Source: Paracoccidioides lutzii Pb01 (taxonomy: Eukaryota > Ascomycota > Eurotiomycetes > Onygenales > Ajellomycetaceae). Taken from it: 64,000 nucleotides of DNA. How positions within the stretch are numbered: position 1 is the first letter of the stretch; each line of letters opens with the position of its first letter. The stretch spans positions 434,001-498,000 of the forward strand of contig NW_015440958.1 in assembly GCF_000150705.2 (NCBI RefSeq), written 5' to 3'. Under the pieces are notes generated by a model. The model saw only the letters and a program-made list of their open reading frames with translations. It searched no databases and was not told the origin of the DNA. Position numbers and translations under genes: made by a program. Of the stretch, positions 21,871-34,166 are shown piece after piece.

Positions 21871-24075
21871 GAGGGGTCCCCTTGCCCCACCATCAGGACG
21901 CCTATGACCAACTCCGGCAATTATAGCTCGTCAGAGTAAGCCCGAATACTACCATGTCAAGGATTCCAACACTGCCGTGGGACAAAAAGATCGCATATCA
22001 GGAGATATATGAAGGATGAGAAACTTGGTAAAGTAATTGTAATGGATACTTGATACGGATCTCTCACCATTTTTTGTTACAACCACCAGGACAAACACGC
22101 AGGACCCTTACATTCATATATATATATACCGCCCGCCGATATATAACCCGAGAAAGTGTATCTCGGTATTACACATTATCGCAATTACAAACACACTCGA
22201 ACGCAGCTGAGTATCCATAGATTTTCGGATGAATTGTTCACCGTTAAAGATAGACGTCCATCCAGTTGTCATTCACGGTATATGGTGGTAAAAAAGTTTT
22301 CAGTTTTTTGATACCCGCACTTAGACTTGGACTTGGACTTGGACTTCTTACCCTAGACTTTGGATTGATTGAAGAACTTTTTTGGCCGGCTCGACAATTA
22401 ATTTGATCTTGTTGCATATTGTTTTGACTGTAGGAACATCTCATTGTTTGCTTTTCGATGTCGGGGTGGAAGCGGGCCTATTGAAAACAATCTGGGTGCT
22501 GTTGGTTTTCATTATTATCTTTCTTGACTTGCATTGGCTACACATTATTGTTATTATCAATATTAGTTATGCAATTTTATATAACTATGCATATATATAT
22601 TAGTTAATTAATATTCAATTTGTATTGTCATATCAGCAGCTGAGTATCAATTCTTACACTACAAAATAGGAAATGCTGCCATGTTATGTCCACACGCAAA
22701 CCAGTTAACTAACGCCTTGTTAGAGTCTCTCCAACTTCTTCGTGTCAAGATTCCGACTTGAAACCGCCGTGTGACGTCATAGAAAAACATAAGAATAAGC
22801 TCTTGGCCCAAGTTCATCTTGAATATTTTGTTTCTCACAACATCCCTCAAGCAATCAGATAATGTCAGATATGCATTGAACTCTAGATCCTCAATCAAAA
22901 CCCTTCTCCCCTTCCCGGGCGAGGGGTATGCCATAATTTATATTTGTTCTATTTATATCTTTGATATTGAGTTTTTGTGTCTTGTTTTGGTTTTCTTAAC
23001 ATCGTCTTGTTCAAGCAGGGAATTCGAGTGGGTTGTGCCACGTGAATATCATTTAGATAGCGCCCAGTAAGCCAGTTGTTAGATTATCATCTGGAATTAT
23101 CTGATTTCTTTCGACTGTTGAGAAATGCTTTCAAAATGGAGAAAATTATTGTGATCTGTATTCGGTACACACCCACTACACCCGAGAATACTTACTACTT
23201 GGACTGGAAGCATTGTTTATTGACAACCGATTAAAGGCAATAAGTTGAAAAAAACACGTCATTTCACCTGGGGGAGAAAGTTATCCCTAAATAAAAACTG
23301 TTGTAAAATCTTTCAAAAATAATTCATTCTAGACTCTTGTATGACGGGCGACTGGTTAATCAACAAAAGCGATAACCCCATAATTTTTAATTTTATTTTA
23401 TAATGACGTGAAATGTGGTCAAACTGATCTACTCCGCATCCACTTACCTTACTCCTACGACATCCATCATATCGTTCAAGGTTTGACGGGCTTTCTGTGA
23501 AGCGATAAATAACTCTGTTCCTTTAATCCTCACCTCTGACTGGCTCGCACGAGCTTTTGGTAGGTTGATATAAGGTTGCTGGCGTTGATGTGGATGCCTG
23601 GGAAAGAGGCCCTTGACTGGGATGTGACGTCGTCCGCCTGCCAAGTGCTCATCTTGTTTGTGTTCATTGACATATTTTCAGGCTTTGAGGTTTGCGATTT
23701 ATGACGATGTCGGGTTATCTGACGAGGCGGGCGGGCATATATATACACATCCGAAGGCGATATTACCCTGAGAGATTTTCTCTTGTTGATAATTTTTGTT
23801 TATCACGTTTTCAATTGAAAATATAACCAAATTTATTTGATCCGAGTTCTTTAAAGGTTTAAACATTTTCCCTGTATACTATTAGCATTCTATTCCGATA
23901 ACTGGGCCCAATCGTCAGCATATACATTTTTGATCGGCACCAAACCTCCTAAAGGCGTGCAAGAACGGAGCGGACGTTTTCCTCGATCCAACGTTTCTTC
24001 TTCCCTTTGAACAGTCACGAATCACCCGTTGGCCAATCGCAGTCCTCCTTCAATCACTATTTCTCAATATTAAAA
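21871..24075. other. 2.2-kb intergenic stretch
   Basis: AT-rich with small open frames on both strands, none with a recognisable domain. A minus-strand frame at 22659-22934 (91 codons) has no family I know. The last 150 bases are the likely promoter of the next gene. Confidence 0.5.
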
Positions 24076-26236
24076 ATGGCATCATCCTCAACACAAACCT
24101 CGGCCCCAACCATGCCGAAGAAGGATTCCAACACAGGTGGTCGGGGAAAACAACAGGTGAAGGGAAAGGTTGAGAAACCGGCTAAAGATGTTTCTAATGA
24201 CATCACGAATGACGACCGCGAAGTAGAAGATGATGTTGATCAACCAACTGAAGGTGTTACGGAGCATTCAACTAGCGATGACCGCGATGCCGAAGAAGAG
24301 GTTGACCAAGCAACTAATGACGTCCCTGATGAACCAGAAGACGAGGGCTGCGATGTCAAACGCGATGTTCAACCACCAACTGAAGACATCACTGAACCGC
24401 CCGAAAACGTTGCTGATGATGCTGAAGAAGCAATAGACAAGCCCGAAGCGTCGGACGTGTCTGGCCTAATGAAACTGGCCGGTCTTGTCCCAAACAAGGT
24501 AGGAAATGTAATGGGTCCTGATGACATACCTATTGCGCGATTGGTTGAAGGGAATCCCAAAGAGCTGGCTGGTAAAAATATTGACGAGAAGGGACGTATC
24601 TGGAATGATTCAGGGAAACCCATCGGTCGAGTTGAGATGATACCCGAGGACGAACGGGAAACGAAGGCAGAGGGTCCATTTGCCGGACTTGAAAGATTGT
24701 GGGTCGTCGATGGGGATATGGTCGAAGATAAAAATGGCAATGTCGTTGGCAGGGTTGCTGATGGCGACGCAAAAAATCTATTGGGCCAAGAGGTGGACGA
24801 AGATGGGGATATAACAGATAAATATGGGAATGTAAAGGGACATGTGGAGCCTTATGAACCACCCGAGGAAGAGCAGGTTGAGGAAGATTTGTCTGCATTG
24901 GCGGGTAAAACAGTCAACAAGGCGGGTAACGTTGTAGACCAGTCTGGAGTCGTTATCGGCCGTGCTGTTTCCGGTGATCCCAAAAGGCTTGCTGGGAAGA
25001 AGGTCGATGAGAAAGGCCAGATCTGGGGAGATTCGGGAAAGGTCATCAGCAAAGCTGAATTGATCCCTGAGGGAGAACGGGAGAAGCCTGAAGGGCCATT
25101 CTCAGTATTCAGCAGCCTCACAGTTGCCAAGGATGGTGTTATTCATGATGGCTCGGGAGAGATAGTTGGGCGCGTCATTGAAGGGGATGCGAACAAACTT
25201 AGGGGTCGAAATGTCGACGAGGATGGCGATATCATCGATAGGGCTGGAAATTTCCTTGGAAAAGCTGAGCGCTGGGAGCCAGAGGAAAAGAAATTGGATA
25301 TTAACCCGATGTCTGGTCGCAAGATTAATAAAGAGGGTGAAGTGCGTGATGCAGATGGCAATGTGATTGGGAAATTGACAGAAGGGAATTTAAAAAACCT
25401 CACTGGGAAGTCTATCGACGATAATGGATATGTTGTCGACAATGCGGGGAACAAAATTGGAGAGTGTACTTTATTGGAAAACATTCCTGACGAAGTTCCC
25501 GAACCCGAGCCCGAAATTACCCAAGAGCAGCTCGACGCTGAGAAGCAAGAGAAAGAAGACAAAGAGCTGGCTAAGAAAATGTGTGCCATCGTACAACAGA
25601 CCCTCGACAAGGTCGGGAGCGTTTGTAAGATGATCAAAGAGGTTAGTTAGCAACCAATTTCAAAACCCATTCGGCAGAAACAGTTTTCTAACAAAAGTTA
25701 AACAGCACACTGAAACGGCAGACAGACCACCCAAGGAGGAACTTGACGAGGAAGATCTCGTGCAAAAAGTCAAGCCTTTGATCGAGGAAGGAAGCGGTTA
25801 TTTGCAAGAATGCAACGGAGCGCTTCGTGCACTCGATCCAGACGGACAGATGGCTGCCAAAGTGAAATCGAAGGCTGCGCGGTGTGAAGCATCTCCGGAA
25901 GAGCATCAACTGGCGGAACTCCTCAAGGAACTCACGTCGACTGTTGTCACAACTATTGACAATGCGAAGAGGAGAATTGCCGGTATGCCCCATGCTAAAA
26001 AGAAGCTCAACCCACTCTGGGGCCTGCTGAGTGAACCTCTCTTCCAAATCGTTGCAGCAGTTGGTCTCCTTCTTAGTGGCGTCCTTGGTTTGGTGGGCAA
26101 GCTACTTAATGGACTTGGGCTAGGCGGCTTGGTGAACGGACTTCTTGGAGGGTTGGGAATCGACAAGCTCCTTTCAGGGCTGGGTCTCGGGGGTCTCACG
26201 GACGCTTTGAATCTTGGTGGTGATAAGAAGAAATAA
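24076..26236 (+). CDS. DUF3659-repeat (LEA-like) protein with hydrophobic Gly/Leu-rich C-terminus
   Basis: Two exons, 24076-25641 and 25706-26236, give 698 residues. The start MASSSTQTSAPTMPKK follows AAAA and precedes an acidic low-complexity region (to about residue 130). Then come ten units of about 30 residues built on LAGK-x-VDE-x-G-x-I-x-D-x-G-x-x-IG, the DUF3659 repeat found in many copies in filamentous ascomycetes. After the intron there is a helical domain (HTETADRPPKEELDEEDLVQ onward), then a C-terminal tail rich in GLGLGGL and LLSGVLGLVGKLL ending DKKK. Function is not established. LEA-like hydration or membrane-associated structural roles have been suggested for such repeats. The tail could insert in or coat a membrane, which is inference. 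Confidence 0.88.
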
Positions 26237-26343
26237 TGACTTTCTTTGTGTAGTGATAATGGACGCTTTGCTGTTTCCCATATTCCCTTTGCATTCTGCT
26301 TTCCGTTCTGACTTCTATTTCGCCTCTTCCCCCCCCCCCCCCC

Positions 26344-26383
<40 letters not shown>

Positions 26384-26906
26384 TGCCGTGTCATAAATTG
26401 TATAATATGCCTTTTGCCTTTCAAAAGTAACCGCTTTTATCAGTTGTGTTGAGTTGTGTTATTGAGATCATATCAACCTTCCATTATGCAATAGGGATAA
26501 ATTGAAATATAATCAGTATGGAATAACCTGTCAATCAACTGCCATTCAGACGCGTTTGGCTAGACGTGTCTTTTTGGTCTAAATGAAATGGAGGAGAGTT
26601 GAGACTGTTTTTTGCATTTCCATCAATAGAAATTAGGTAGTCAGAGAACAAGAGTTCGCGATAACCTCTCAAGGAAACCTTAATAGAGAGTTCCAACCAT
26701 CCCCATCTGCTTGGCTCTGCTCGACATAGAGTTGGCTGCCGGGCCTCGGTTTAGAAACGGTATCAAGTTGAAGTTTCCTCTGGATTGTTTACCACGATAT
26801 CAAGAAAGTCAAAGCCGTGGACAATGCCAAAATCGACTGGAGGGATCAGAATTCCTTTCCGTCCGTAAGCCAATTATTCTGTCATCTTGAACTTCGTCAT
26901 AACGGC
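26237..26906. other. Intergenic region with a long C/T homopolymer tract
   Basis: No gene seen. It contains the C-then-T tract at 26329-26382 about 90 bases after the preceding stop codon, probably within the 3' UTR. Confidence 0.5.
26329..26382. repeat. Compound homopolymer: about 23 C followed by about 31 T
   Basis: Read directly from the sequence. Lengths may be unreliable because such runs are hard to sequence. Confidence 0.8.
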
Positions 26907-27779
26907 TTATCGATGTCCAATCCGAAGGACGGGATGTTTCGTCAGCTCACTAGCCGTCCTCCTCTCCTCCGGAATTCATTGGAGCATATCCCTAACAAAG
27001 GAAAGGAACAACTCCCTCTCCCTCTCATCTAAAGATGGGACAGAATCCTCTAGCTTCCTGACCGGAATCAGATCATTGTGCAAAAATTTACCTGCCAAAC
27101 CCAGTAAATCAGCAAATTAAAGTGCAACTAACTTCATTCTAGAGACACATATAGTCACACATACCTTGATTGAAAGAAGGTCCATGAAAAAATTCTCTTG
27201 GATTGCTGCAGATCTTGCCTGACGCATTCATTGTGGGATCCGGCCATTTGTACTCTGCCATAGCATCCGATTTTGCAAGCAACTGATTCGGTGGCAGACC
27301 AAGTAGCGCGATCATTTCCGCCAGATGCCCTCTGGTATCATCCTGGCCCTGGTTATTGTGTACACGGTGAAATAGCTCAGTGCATTCAATGATATTCCAT
27401 ACCTAAAGTTGGTGGAGCCTGTTACTCTTGCGTGCGCACAAAATTCCCCCTCATACAAGGATTCATCTATGTTGTTTATATGAGCTGCTTCTAACCATTA
27501 CACCGAAATTCCATATATCGGTGCTGAAATCCAAGCCACAACCAAGGATGAACCTCTGGCTCTCGGTAGTTGATCCGGCTGCATGGGAAATATGCCAAAT
27601 TTTCCTTTTCCCGCTCCCTCACCCTCTCCCTTGGAATCGCCATTAAGCTGTATCGCGGCCCCAAAATAGCAGATTTTGGGTACCATATTTCTGAGCTTTC
27701 TCCAGTTTAGGACACCAAAGTCATTGTGACAGCGGGAAACAGTTCGGTTGTAGTCTGGGGGGGTTTGCCCCTGAATCAC
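26907..27779 (-). pseudogene. SRPK-like protein kinase fragment, broken
   Basis: Read leftwards: KICYFGAAIQLNGD resembles the kinase DFG region (Asp replaced by Tyr), followed by KGKFGIFPMQPDQL. After a frame change comes ILGCGLDFSTDIWNFGV (the EVILG and DIWNFGV subdomains). Then IIECTELFHRVHNNQGQDD, HLAEMIALLGLPPNQLLAKS and, after an intron-like gap near 27120-27060, FLHNDLIPVRKLEDSVPSL. A TGA interrupts DMLQ-IPEERRTASEL where the family usually has Trp. The end is HPVLRIGHR then TAA. The order and spacing match the C-lobe of fungal SR-protein-kinase-like genes. The ATP-binding N-lobe is absent upstream. It is a dead partial copy. Confidence 0.72.
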
Positions 27780-27941
27780 GTGAAGCTATATCTATCCACT
27801 CTAGGGCGTCTGTTCCGGGGATTTCTGAAGTTGAGTGTGGGGTTAAAGTATCGAGAAGATAAAAAGCTCTTGCAAGCCCGATAAAATGAAGATGAGTAAC
27901 AATTGATTTGGCGCAAATGTGTAACTTCTATGTACTAGATA

Positions 27942-28233
27942 GGGGGGGGGGGGGGGGGGGGGGAAACACAAGAAGAGGTGGAAAAACCGGCTTTTTCCGA
28001 ATGGAAAGGTCCAAACTAGGTCTGGGGGGTTTGGGGGGCTTTAAAAGGAGGAAGATTTTTCTCCACATTTTAAGGGAAGGGCAGGTTTTTCCCCAAAAGG
28101 ATATTAAAACCCCCCTAAGGTCCAAAAAAGGTTGGGGTTTTTCCTGGCTCCCTTCCCCGGGGTTGGTTGGGTGAAACCCCCGGCTGAAAACTGGGAAAAC
28201 TGTAGGGGGGACCAAATGGGGGGGGGAAAAAAA
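27942..28233. other. Probable low-quality assembly sequence beside the gap
   Basis: It starts with a run of 22 G and continues with an abnormal excess of runs of two to seven identical bases (GGG, AAAA, TTTTT, CCCC) up to the first N. This looks like stretched base calls at the end of a read rather than real sequence. Frames through it should not be trusted. Confidence 0.6.
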
Positions 28234-28322
28234 NNNNNNNNNNNNNNNNNNNNNNNNNNNNNNNNNNNNNNNNNNNNNNNNNNNNNNNNNNNNNNNNNNN
28301 NNNNNNNNNNNNNNNNNNNNNN
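28234..28322. other. Assembly gap (89 N)
   Basis: An uninterrupted run of N. Its true length is unknown. Confidence 0.99.
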
Positions 28323-28560
28323 CAAAGGAGTGTACCTCAACGGAACAAGAAAGCGGCTGATTTTCCTGGAAGCAGGCAGCAAAAACGCCAAGTAGTAGAT
28401 AGATAACTAAACAAGGAACATATGTAGCTGACATAAACAGTAACAGAGAAAGATTATAATTAGTAAACGGTTTCTTCCCAAAAACAAAAAGAGAAATAAA
28501 AAAAAGAAAAAACCTCTACCCATTATTTAATTCCCCCCGCTGCAACCAAACGACAAAAAC

Positions 28561-29352
28561 CTACACAACCATCGAAAACCCAGCCAAAAACACCGCAACC
28601 AAGATCCCAACCCCATACACCTGCCCAATCTCCAACACCAACCCTCTCTCCGCCCCATTCCTGCCACCCTTCGGCGCCATACCCGGATTACCCCCAAGAC
28701 CTGTATCAACCACACCGGTCGCAGAGGGCGCAGAGGTGTTCGTAGCACCGCTGGTGGCTGTGGAGGTAACGCGGGTGGGGTTCTGGGCACCGCAGGGGTT
28801 CTTTTCGCGGCATTTGTTTTGGCAGGAGGAGTCGCCGCTGTTACAGGCTTTGACGCAATTGTTGTTCATTTCTGTGCAAATGTAGTAGGAGAGTGTTAGG
28901 GAGTATTGGGAGCCGTTGGGGGACATGCCGTTCGAGCAGACGCAGGAGAAGGTTAAGGTTGCCTGGAGGATTGGGGATGGAGGTTAGTGGGTTTTTGGTT
29001 TGGGGTAGGGGTATTGGAAATTGTTTGTATATACATATATGTAGTGGGGTTGTTGGGGGGGTTCATACTGGATCACAACCGTTTTCAATTGGCCTTCCGG
29101 TTGCGTTTGGCATTTGCAGGCATATCAGCGGGCAGGAGGACATTTGATTTTGGCACCATACCACTGTAAATTTTCCGTGGATTAATAAGTGTCCCAAGGT
29201 TACAACGAAGCGTCAAACAGTGGGAAGGTTGGTAAGTTCCTTAGAGCTGACAAACCTCTTGTTTGTAGTGGAATGTTATTGGGATCCAAGCCTTGCGAGC
29301 TGGAGAGGCTGGCAAGAACAGAGACGGTCAGGAGAACGGAGAAGACGAACAT
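28561..29352 (-). CDS. Secreted Cys-rich GPI-anchored protein, DUF7707 type
   Basis: Three exons: 29352-29256, 29163-29069, 28962-28561, giving 197 residues. A signal peptide (MFVFSVLLTVSVLASLSSSQG) is followed by a compact Cys-rich domain with WCQNQMSSCPLICLQ, CDPATLTFSCVCSNG, YYICTEMNNNCVKAC and CREKNPCGAQNPTR. This Cys pattern is typical of a family of fungal cell-surface proteins. A Ser/Thr/Ala linker and a hydrophobic C-terminus (VGILVAVFLAGFSMVV) suggest a GPI anchor at the plasma membrane or wall. Molecular function is unknown. The splice sites are canonical and the Cys blocks only align after splicing. The promoter lies to the right, in a purine-rich stretch. Confidence 0.88.
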
Positions 29353-32167
29353 GGTTGGTGGTATGTTAATGGGAAGCTATGCTATGCAGGGGAAAATGAG
29401 ATCGATGATGACTGCGGAGAATAATGTTAGATTTTGAGAAATATACATAAGTGAAGCTCGAAGGGTTTGAATTGGTTAATAGAATTGGAGTGCTGTACCT
29501 ACTACTGTGTACAGGGAGGAGAATGGGAAAGCGGAGGAAGTAGTAATTGGAGGGAAAGAGAAGGCTCTGTCCGACTTGAACGAGAGTGGAGAAAAGAAGA
29601 AGATGAGGAGGATGAAGGAGAACATCAAACGAGTGACTGTGAAGCGGGGAGACGGGAAGGACAGCGAAGCAGCGAAGGAAGAGAGAGAAAGAGTATTAAA
29701 AGAAGAGTTTAGAAGCAGAAAAACAAGAAGAAGCAGCAGCAGCGGAGGAAAAATAACGAGCGAGACAACAGACAACAGCAGCCCGAGCAGGGGATTGTTG
29801 TGGGATGGGGGCAGTAAACCTTAAAATGTTAGGGAGCTACGGGATGGATAACAGGTTGGTAAAGCCTAAAAGAGGTGCCTAGAAACGAAGCCTGAAAGGA
29901 CTTGGCTACCTTCTTCCCAACCGTTCCAAACTCCAAATGAAAGTCTCGGTGTAGCTTGTGATAACTATTATTGATTTCCGGTATCCATATTATATCCACT
30001 AACAAAGAGTGAATATCTATTATCTGGCACTAAAGCTTGAGCAAGCTATCCTCCCCAAGACACGCTCTCCACGCCCAGACAAATTCTTCGATGGCATGCA
30101 TGGCTCTCTCCTTGTGCGACAAATGCTGCAGCTCATCCCAAGCACCAGGTCATGATAGACGGTTGGTTATCTATGCAGAACTCCTCCTCCACACTTGCCC
30201 TGTGAACCCTGGGTAACGACCCTTGCATCCTCGAATCCCTGGTAGAGCAGGGGGGGGAAATGTCTCACCGTCACCACTCGATCAACGATCCCTGACTTCC
30301 ATGGATCCCATGTGATGTTCCAGGTATCTCTGGGCCAGCTGCTGATTGGCCAAAGCTATACCCACTGGGAGGAAACGGGGGAAGCTTGGGTGTGGCGCTA
30401 GCCTTGAAATGGTGGTTTATAGAAAAAAATAAAATTCCAGGCTGTGCCCGAGGTTGGTAATGCGACCTCGAGTCCGGAGCAGGTAAAGATGATGACACAT
30501 CGGCGTCTGGGATGAGGCGGAGGGGCAAGGGACACTCGGCGAAAGCATGCAGGAGAGGATTTTGCAGCGATAATGTTTCCTCCGTAGATATTGTGTCATA
30601 TTTAATTTACATCTTAGGACGCTAACTAACGGGAAATATTAAAAAATATTTTGGATCTCTCTCCCACATTCCAAAAATAAAAGAAGTAAATAATAAAATA
30701 AAATAAAACATGAATTAAGAGATGCCTAGACGTTTTCAGAGGCAACCCCCCCCTTCCTTTTTTTTTTTGGTTGTTGGGGGGGGGGGAGGTTTAAGGATAT
30801 CGTTTCACGTTCGCCAAATTCTTCCGTCTTCAAATCCATACCTCGTGGTCAACAAATCTCAACCCCCCTCCCTCCCAGCTAACCGTTTCCACCCTCTGCT
30901 CCACTGCACCACTCGGCAGCGGAAACGGAAAGTTGACACGTCGTTTAGCCAACAACTGACTCATGATTATCGGTGGGGCAGTCGATAAGGCCGAGTCCGG
31001 GGCCTTCCGTAACTCTGATCAAGCAGGGGATGGTTGGGAAACGAATTGCCATTAGGAGAATGATAAGTGAGTTTTGGTTTAAGAGTGTCGACGACAATGG
31101 TTAATTTGTTGTTGCAGCGATGTGTAATGTCCGTGTGACAAGGAAAATTACTGACGATATAATTTCTTTAGTTTGTGAGTATATTTATATATATTATAAC
31201 TAGGTACTCCTTGTTTTTTTCATTTGGAGAAACAAGAAAAAATGGGTATTTAGAACCGTTGCTCGTAGACGGTTCTCTTCTTCTCTGCCCTTTCTTCCGC
31301 ACACTTCACTATCCACCATATACCTCGTCTATCTCCAATGGACATTCCGTGAGGTACGTGCAGGGAGCGTTTTTCTTTGGCTCCTCTTAAAACATCAACC
31401 TACGACGCTCAGTTGTTGAACTTGGGTCTGTTTTGAAAGCCTTCAAGCCTACGAGTCCAGATAGGCCAAGAAATAATGCAACTGCTGAAGAGGCAACTGT
31501 CCTCTTCCCATCCTCAAATACGGTTCTGCTGGAATGCTTGTGTAATAAGTTGAGATTTCGAAATCTATCGTATATATATATATATATATATACCTATTGC
31601 CCCTTTTTACCAATGAACAGTCAGGAGCGAACTTGAGCCGCCAAGATGCTGGGCATGTGACTTCACGTGAAAAGACCAAACTCAATTTCCGCACGGGCCG
31701 GTAAAAGGTCCCGCGTCTGTGATTGGCCAGCTATCAACAGGCTAGCCAATATAGGGGTTAGTTAGCATTTCACGTGGGCCCATCTTCGAAGGCAACTACG
31801 AGGCTCAATTTGATTTTGATGACGATTCCTCTCATCAACAAACGGAGAATCTTTGTTGCCGTGGAGCTGATATATCGGTTCCTATTAATGTATAATTAAC
31901 AACAAGGCTCATAATACCAATCAAATTCTGCTTGTTAGTTCAGATCTCTTCAGATCTCTTTATTGAATATCAAATCGCTGACAGATGAGATAGAGTGTGC
32001 TACCCGCGACCACAATCGTGACCCGCTGCAGCTTCCGCTGCCACCATACGACTACGACTAGATAACTGTTTCCATTACACCCCTAGATCCGCATACGCTC
32101 TATTGACCGCTGCCCCAAATTTCCCACTCCGACCTATCAACCAAATAACTCACACCAACATCCCTGC
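29353..32167. other. 2.8-kb intergenic stretch
   Basis: No convincing gene. A purine-rich segment at 29510-29730 opens frames of Lys/Glu/Arg-rich peptides that look like shadows of a GA-rich promoter. A TA repeat is at about 31569-31590. Confidence 0.5.
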
Positions 32168-32654
32168 ATGCAGCAACACCAGGAACAGAACCAGAACCAG
32201 AACCAGAACCACCGACGAAACTTCTTTCCCGTCTCCCTCTTCAACACCACCACCACCACCACCACCACCTACAACCTTAAACTCCCAGACCCACCACCTC
32301 CACCATCAACATCAACATCAACATCAACATCCCCCGTCACCCCGCCCTATTGGCTCCATCAGCACCACAGTAATGCATCCCAGGCTTCTCTAGACGCCAC
32401 CACCACGCATCGAACCTCTCTCATTCGCCTGGAAGACCACACGGAGGATCCGACGAATGAGGCGAGTAAGGGGTTGTGGGCGCGCAGTGTGACGATTGAT
32501 GATTATGTTGTTGTTGGGGGGAAGGGCGAGAGGGGCATGGGCATAGGTATGGGCATAGGTATGGGCAAGGGCAAAGGCATGGGGATTGGTGGGTTTGGGG
32601 TTGGCGCGTATGTGGTTTGGGTTTGTAGGATTGAGACGCTTGAGGTTGGTGTCC

Positions 32655-32685
<31 letters not shown>

Positions 32686-33371
32686 TTTAAACTTTGTCTT
32701 GCTGTGAAGCTTGTAGTCTGTCTTTGTTGGTTTTCTGCGGCTTTGCGGATTGATTTTGCTCACGCGTTATTGGTGGGTGGTGATAGGGTGGTACCATAGT
32801 GGTTCGGATGAGGTATGTAAACTCTCTCACACTCTCTCTCTCACTAATTCCCTCTCTCTATAAAAGGAATATCCAGTTCGAATATCCTCGAGGATAAATA
32901 TGCGAGACTGACACCTCGTGTCAAAAATAAATTTTAAAAAAATAACAGATACTCCGAATTCGACGACCTTCGCTCCAAACTCGCCTCTGCTTTCCCATAT
33001 GCTAAATCCGCGCTGCCCCAGCTGCCGCCCAAGAGTGCGATCTGTATGTCTCTTTCCTTCTTCCCTCGCTGTCCCAACTCCTATTGCGTTCTGTCCTATT
33101 TTCGTATCTGGTGAGTGAGACTAAATCGTACGATTTCAAAGTTAAATTCAGCCCCGAGTTCCTGGAAGCGAGACGGGCTGGATTAGCATATTTTTTGAAG
33201 TGAGTTTTTTTTCCCCTTCTTTTCAAGTTTTTTCCTTAGTGGTTTTTGTGTTCAGGTTCGGGAAGTTACTTACTCTTTTATCTCTTGTTTCGATTCAGTT
33301 GCGTCCTCCTTAATCCTGAGTTTTCCGGTTCTGCTGTGCTGAAGGAAGTGCTGTTCAGTCATGCTGGGTGA
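32168..33371 (+). CDS. YPT35: PX domain protein Ypt35
   Basis: Five exons: 32168-32644, 32787-32812, 32949-33043, 33142-33199, 33299-33371, giving 242 residues in one frame. The first 100 residues are low complexity (Gln/Asn, Thr, Pro and Ser/Thr runs). The PX domain begins at WARSVTIDDYVVVGG and continues AYVVWVCRIETLE, MRYSEFDDLRSKLASAFPYA, LPQLPPKSAIFKFSPEFLEA, RRAGLAYFLNCVLLNPEFSG and ends VLKEVLFSHAG. The Arg-Tyr-Ser-Glu-Phe and PPK motifs that contact phosphatidylinositol 3-phosphate are present. In yeast, Ypt35 recruits the lipid-transfer protein Vps13 to endosomes and vacuoles. A Gly/Met repeat (GMGIGMGIGMG) is inserted within the early PX strands. Intron 1 holds an ATT microsatellite. 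Confidence 0.9.
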
Positions 33372-34166
33372 TGAGGCCCTCTCGCCCTCTCATACGTCCC
33401 GCTTTTATCTATTCTTTCAATTTTTTCTAATTTAATTAGTATATATACCCTTCTTCAAGTTTTGTTCTGTTTATGATATGCAGCTAGTTGGGATTGCGGC
33501 AGGAGGGGACTCTTTTCTTGGTCTAGCATAGATGTCTACTCCAGTTAATCTTTGGGGGCATGGAATAATTAGAGCCAATAGGCCCTACAAGAAGCGAGAA
33601 ATGGTAATTATATTGCTCAAAACTAGTGTATATAAAAGGCAATGCACGTGCATAAATAATATTAGCTCTTTCAGATTGTGGAGGATGACCTAATTCGTGC
33701 CAGTATTTGTGACAGGTCAATACCCGTACCAGTATTTGTAAATTTCACACACGCATACATATCACAGCGCCTTTTTTTTGGGTTGTTCTCACAAAATTAC
33801 ATTTGGTTACGTGTCCTCCATGTATGAAGCAGTACCGTCTCCTACCACAGCCAATCTGCGAGAATTTTTCAGGCGTACTGTCACCACGCGTGTATCGTCA
33901 TCTTCGCCATCCCCCTTCGCGACCTGCAACCAAGGACGAGAACAACAAGAACCAAGACGAACCAGACGAACAAGGGCAACAAGATGCACAAGATGCACAA
34001 GATGCGCCAAGAAGAACAGGACATCTACAATCCAGCCCTGTTTCTGTAATCACCCCTTTATTTTCTTATCCAGTCCAGTCGCCAAAAACCACCCACACTC
34101 CGCAGCACTTTCACCCCTGATGACCAGAAGGGCCATGACCGACCAGCGACCAATCTCGATCCCGCC
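33372..34166. other. Intergenic region upstream of the SAS4-domain gene
   Basis: No gene recognised. Open frames at 33778-34194 are Arg/Thr/Gln-rich and lie in the C/A-rich leader before the next ATG. Their upstream ATGs (for example 34120 and 34135) are out of frame with it. Confidence 0.5.

Noticed and set aside
22659..22934. 91-codon minus-strand frame in the 21.9-24.1 kb gap
   Set aside because: No recognisable family, no splice context and no neighbouring coding exons.
22082..23900. Search for CRISPR-like or tandem arrays
   Set aside because: Only short simple repeats (TA, CTTGGA-type) were seen here; no spaced direct-repeat array exists in this eukaryotic window.
25906..26424. 172-codon minus-strand frame with Lys and Gly runs
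   Set aside because: The runs are the C/T homopolymer read backwards, and the rest is antisense to the DUF3659-repeat gene.
27928..28434. Open frames running across the N block on both strands
   Set aside because: They exist only because N codons are not stops, and the adjacent sequence is unreliable.
29476..29824. Lys/Glu/Arg-rich plus-strand frames of 80-105 codons
   Set aside because: They result from purine-rich sequence in the promoter of the GPI-protein gene; there is no domain and several frames are open at once.
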